7,754 nt of DNA from Bacillota bacterium (GTDB lineage: Bacteria > Bacillota > Bacilli > Paenibacillales > NBRC-103111): positions 1 to 7,754 of the forward strand of contig JAEWAA010000066.1 of assembly GCA_023391955.1 (NCBI GenBank). Reading direction: 5' to 3'. A model generated the notes under the pieces. The model worked only from the letters and a program-made list of their open reading frames with translations, was not told the DNA's origin and searched no databases. The position numbers and the translations under genes are program-made. Positions 4,393 through 7,754 of the stretch are shown piece by piece. Positions within the stretch are counted from its first letter, which is position 1. The number at the start of each line of letters is the position of its first letter.

Positions 4393-7300
4393 TTAAGGAT
4401 ATGGCGGCAGGCATCCCTTCTCCGCATTGCCCCAATAATCAAAGCCGCTGTACCCGTATTCATGGCTGCGCCAATATCTCCTGAAGGTCTCCTCCGGCTT
4501 GGGGTCCCAGTCAAGCAGCCCTCCCCGAAGCGTTGTCTGCTCCAGGGAGGCCGGGCCTTCCCCGTTGCCGTTCACGGCGGCGACACTGTATCCGTACACA
4601 CGGGAGGCTCCTCCGCCAGCTCCGGCCTCCGGGTCAAAAAATTCCCGCTCCGGACCTTCGTAAATCAGGCTGAAGCTCCCGCCTCCTGCTTCTCTTCGGT
4701 ACAGTCTGTACATATCCACCCCCAGCAGCATACCCCAGACAGCCCGTATCCCTCCTTCGGACCGCTCTAACCTTAAGCCCTCGGGGGCAGACGGCGGCTC
4801 CGCCGTCACATACACGGGATACGCCGCGCTCCACGCTCCTGGTGCGGCGCCGTTAACCGAACGAACCCGGATATGAAGCTTCGATCCGTTGACCAAACCT
4901 TCAAGGCTATAATGAAGCAGCCCTGACCTGCCGGAGGAAGCGGGCACATCCCTTATAACCGGCTCCCACGATCGGCCATTGTCCAGGCTTGCAGCCGCCT
5001 GATAACCGTCGGCTCCCGCCACAGCCCTCCAAACCACGTCCACCTTGCCTGAAGAAACTCTGGTTCCCAGAATTTCCGGCCGGCCGGGCAGCGGGGACTG
5101 ATTCGTCCATTCCCAGGAGCAGCCTCCGGCCGGCAGGGTGAAGGCTACGGTACACGGTCCGGGCCGGCTGCTTCCCGCCTCGGCTCCGTCCACATACAAG
5201 CGGAACTCCCCTCCGCTGCAGGCTGCCGGGAGAGTCAGGCGGACCAACTGACGGGACAGGGCATAGCTCCTCCCCCGCAAGACTTCGCCTGTCCACGTGA
5301 AGGAGATGCCTCCGGCTCCTCGCGCAGCGCCCTCCCCGGCTTCCTCCCGCTCGCACCTCTGCTCCAGGGACAGCTCCAGCACAATTCCTCCGGCCCCGAT
5401 ACAGCTGCCCTTAAATAATGCAGTCTCTATCTCCCGCTCTCCGCTGCACCGGATAATTCCGGCGTAGCCGTCAAACCGGAGATGGCCGCTGCGGTAATGA
5501 ATTTCCGCTGCATTCCTGAAGATGTGGTCGGTCCGGCCTCCTGCATTCACCATTGCTCCATAGGAGGTGGATTGGACCCCGGACAGACAGGATTGCCCCT
5601 CGCGCCTGTGGCTGACAAGGGTCAGGAAATGACCGTACCCGTCATAATAGCGTCCCTTCGCCCCGTCGGGATAGCCGTATGCATATTGCGGTTTGGCATA
5701 GGTGTTGGGAGGAACAGGAGGGCCATCGACAGGACCGCCCAGGGCAACCTCTGTTGCCGCCGCCCCCGGCTTCAGCTGATGAATAGCCGGGAATGGATCA
5801 TCCTTGTGGACAAACCAGGAAAACCGGCCCTTAACCCGCTGGTCTGCCACCTCATCATAGACAACCATGTAGTCCTGACCTGATACGAGCACACTCCTGG
5901 AGCGGTAGAAGGGACTGGAGCGGCTTCCTCCAAGCAATTCGGCAAACTGGGCAAATCCGAAGTCATACAGAGGCTCTGTCAGATCATGGCGGCCGATGCT
6001 GCGGTACTCGTGGCCCACCAGTACGCCAAAGCTTGTACAGCCCTCCGTATCCCCCATATTATCGTCGCCTACATCCTCAGCCCGGTTATAGCTGTAGCGT
6101 TTGCCTCCTGCATAATAATAGATTACGCCGTTGCCCCCGCAGCCGGACCGGCCCCAGCGGTAATTCGGCCCTTCATCAATCTGCTGCAGATGAATGGACA
6201 GCTCTTCAGCCGTATCAACCGCTGCCCTCAGGATAAAGCCGTAGCCGGTGTGCTTCACACTGCCCAATTCCGGCCTTGTTCCGCGGTTTCCGCTATATCC
6301 GCCGCCGTGCAGCATCTGCCTCCAGATGTCCCCTCCCCCCTTGTCCTCGAAGCCGGGCGCATCCGCCGGACAGACAGCCAGCAGCCCTTCGCCAAGCAGT
6401 GGGTCATAGGACATCAGCAATTCCCCCAGCACCCTCAGAATATAGGGGGGATGGAACGGGTCATGATGGCCGCCGGAATGGGCTCCCTGGGGCGGATAGC
6501 TCCTGCTCCCCGCCAAGGGGGCGCTCAGGCTTTCCAGCAGCCAGCGCCCCAGCAGGGAAAGCTTCGGGTGCAGCAGGGCATCCGCGTGATGCGCCTTGCG
6601 CAGCGCCCATGCTGTTCTGACCAGCGGCACCAGCGCCGCCCAAACGTAGCAGCCCAGATTCTCCGTCCAGCGCCCGCCTGCCGCCCCCCAGGAACGGACC
6701 GGAGGCCGGGTATGGTACTTGAGATTCAAGGCCGCCGCTTTGGCGAAGTGTCCGGTCCAGCGTCCGGCATGGGGATGATGGGGAAACAACGCCGCCACCA
6801 GACCAGGCACTGCCTTGATATCGGCCAGAAAATTGGGATGGCCTCCCAGCATGGTCTGAACCGGCAGCACATTTTCATCCTCGCGAAGATAGGCCATGAA
6901 GGCGCTCGCCGCCATACATCGCTTGAATTGTCCGGGACTCATCATTGCGGCGGTTAAATCCGCCAGCGGCACCCAGGAGGCGAACTCCCTGCTGGTCACC
7001 GGCCCAGTATCGAGCACATGGTTGAAGCTGTACGACAGCTTATCCAGCACCTCCTCCATGTCCGAGGGCACGGGCTGCCGCCGGAGGCGGAAGTATCCCC
7101 AATCCATGGTTTGGGGTAGCGCGCCCCTGTCGAACAGGCGGGGATAGCTCTCCTGCGGCTCCTCCCACTCCAGCACCCAATCCTTGACCTTGTCCAAGGG
7201 AATCAGGGTATGCCACAGGTACAGGCTGTTTATATAGGATTCGGCATCTGCTTGTTCAGGCGCGCTCATCTCCGTATCCGGGCTTTCCTGCCTATCGGGA

Positions 7301-7754
7301 TCAAGGGGGGATTCGTACACAGCCATTGCGGTTGCGCGCGTGCCGTTGTTCAGGGGATATTCCCACATCATGCCGGACTTCCGCCAATAGAGCCGGACCG
7401 CAAGGGTGTCCGACGATCTCCACAGCGCATACTCCCCGTCATCCCATTTCATGGCATCCCCGGTGAATATCCCGGCTGCCAGCCGCTGCTCATCATCCAT
7501 GAAGGCAGCCGACTCGCAGCGGTGCCAGGACTTCATGCTGTCATAAGGAACAATCCGGAAGGGAAGCTCCCCTGAGGGATCAAGATACGCATCCGCCTCC
7601 TCTATGCCCCGGTTGCGGACATATCGCCGTGCCGGCCGCAGCCCCTGCCAATCCATTCTCAGGCAGGCTTCATCTCCAGCCCTGAAGCCTGACATCGTCT
7701 CCTCCAGTTCAATATATTCCATACCCGCAGTCATCCGGAGCAGCAGGGTATAAC
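4393..7754 (-). CDS. heparinase II/III-like polysaccharide lyase-type protein with two FN3 domains, 5' end outside the window
   Basis: Residue numbers count from the ATG at 7734. That ATG has no ribosome site and the frame stays open to the edge (codons before it read YTLLLR), so the start lies outside and any signal peptide is unseen. Residues 1-220 are beta-rich. Residues 225-460 look like an alpha/alpha toroid with a polar cluster typical of such lyases: W356-TEN359, then Y413-PPQGAHSGGHHDPFHPP (H419, H423, H424, H428). Residues 490-770 form a heparinase II/III-like beta-sandwich, including Y525-RWGRSG, Y610-RSRSVLVSGQDYMVVYDEV and FSWFVH. A further beta region precedes two FN3-like domains (about 883-977 and 979-1069). 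A distinctive aromatic tail (1070-1113) follows. The fold suggests beta-elimination of an acidic polysaccharide at the cell surface, but substrate and catalytic residues cannot be assigned. The DNA is clearly GC-richer than the IDEAL/MITE stretch. It ends in a strong terminator, so it is transcriptionally separate from the next gene. Confidence 0.72.
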   Translation of the reverse strand, partial: YTLLLRMTAGMEYIELEETMSGFRAGDEACLRMDWQGLRPARRYVRNRGIEEADAYLDPSGELPFRIVPYDSMKSWHRCESAAFMDDEQRLAAGIFTGDAMKWDDGEYALWRSSDTLAVRLYWRKSGMMWEYPLNNGTRATAMAVYESPLDPDRQESPDTEMSAPEQADAESYINSLYLWHTLIPLDKVKDWVLEWEEPQESYPRLFDRGALPQTMDWGYFRLRRQPVPSDMEEVLDKLSYSFNHVLDTGPVTSREFASWVPLADLTAAMMSPGQFKRCMAASAFMAYLREDENVLPVQTMLGGHPNFLADIKAVPGLVAALFPHHPHAGRWTGHFAKAAALNLKYHTRPPVRSWGAAGGRWTENLGCYVWAALVPLVRTAWALRKAHHADALLHPKLSLLGRWLLESLSAPLAGSRSYPPQGAHSGGHHDPFHPPYILRVLGELLMSYDPLLGEGLLAVCPADAPGFEDKGGGDIWRQMLHGGGYSGNRGTRPELGSVKHTGYGFILRAAVDTAEELSIHLQQIDEGPNYRWGRSGCGGNGVIYYYAGGKRYSYNRAEDVGDDNMGDTEGCTSFGVLVGHEYRSIGRHDLTEPLYDFGFAQFAELLGGSRSSPFYRSRSVLVSGQDYMVVYDEVADQRVKGRFSWFVHKDDPFPAIHQLKPGAAATEVALGGPVDGPPVPPNTYAKPQYAYGYPDGAKGRYYDGYGHFLTLVSHRREGQSCLSGVQSTSYGAMVNAGGRTDHIFRNAAEIHYRSGHLRFDGYAGIIRCSGEREIETALFKGSCIGAGGIVLELSLEQRCEREEAGEGAARGAGGISFTWTGEVLRGRSYALSRQLVRLTLPAACSGGEFRLYVDGAEAGSSRPGPCTVAFTLPAGGCSWEWTNQSPLPGRPEILGTRVSSGKVDVVWRAVAGADGYQAAASLDNGRSWEPVIRDVPASSGRSGLLHYSLEGLVNGSKLHIRVRSVNGAAPGAWSAAYPVYVTAEPPSAPEGLRLERSEGGIRAVWGMLLGVDMYRLYRREAGGGSFSLIYEGPEREFFDPEAGAGGGASRVYGYSVAAVNGNGEGPASLEQTTLRGGLLDWDPKPEETFRRYWRSHEYGYSGFDYWGNAEKGCLPPYP

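Noticed and set aside
4226..4435. N-terminal extension of the 373-residue protein to an upstream ATG (443 codons)
   Set aside because: It runs through the perfect terminator hairpin at 4304-4337 and the candidate promoter and lacks a ribosome site, whereas ATG 4225 has AGGAGG at ideal spacing.
5986..6957. 323-codon open frame on the plus strand inside the large gene
   Set aside because: It is antisense to a coherent lyase-like protein in GC-rich DNA, where long opposite-strand frames are common. Its translation shows no recognisable domain and low-complexity composition.
1..7754. tRNA, rRNA, CRISPR array, toxin-antitoxin or phage defence genes
   Set aside because: I saw no tandem spaced repeats, no cloverleaf-like sequence with CCA-type ends and no defence-family motifs on either strand.

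Overview
The window looks like chromosomal DNA of a Paenibacillus-type Firmicute (order Bacillales). The evidence is a YitT-family gene, a ypjB sporulation lipoprotein gene and a ypjA (DUF1405) gene, which recall the B. subtilis ypi/qcr/ypj neighbourhood, plus a free-standing IDEAL-domain gene, AGGAGG-type ribosome sites, one TTG start and a very large GC-rich carbohydrate-active-type protein. No RNA gene, CRISPR array, transposase or phage gene is visible.

Layout. Bases 1-313 hold the 3' end of a plus-strand YitT-family membrane protein gene. Everything else is on the minus strand, read from right to left. A very large gene (7754-4393, open at the right edge) encodes a protein with a heparinase II/III-like alpha-toroid plus beta-sandwich and two C-terminal FN3 domains. 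It ends at a clean intrinsic terminator (4337-4304). Next is a 373-residue protein with winged-helix-like repeats (4225-3104), apparently with its own promoter. A near-consensus sigma-A promoter (3103-3074) then drives a gamma-class carbonic anhydrase gene (3041-2529). A small IDEAL-domain gene (about 2361-2161) follows, and finally ypjA and ypjB (1909-331), which converge on the YitT gene.

The most notable feature lies between the IDEAL gene and ypjA. A 161-base element (165 bases counting the TA at both ends, 1999-2163) has imperfect terminal inverted repeats and an internal nested hairpin. It lies exactly in the loop of what was once an intrinsic terminator. The 17-base arms flanking it (1982-1998 and 2171-2187) pair at 16 of 17 positions, and a run of nine U follows on the minus strand. 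Removing the element and one TA restores a compact hairpin with a 9-base loop and turns the IDEAL gene's stop from TAG back into TAA. This is best read as a MITE-like insertion at a TA inside a terminator loop and a stop codon. It spared the protein but split the terminator in front of ypjA-ypjB.

Functionally these are separate units rather than one pathway: a probably extracellular polysaccharide-active protein, a probable nucleic-acid-binding protein, a CO2/bicarbonate enzyme, a small protein-interaction module and a pair of membrane/sporulation proteins. I see no convincing new multi-gene system. The reconstructed split terminator is the main candidate for something undescribed.
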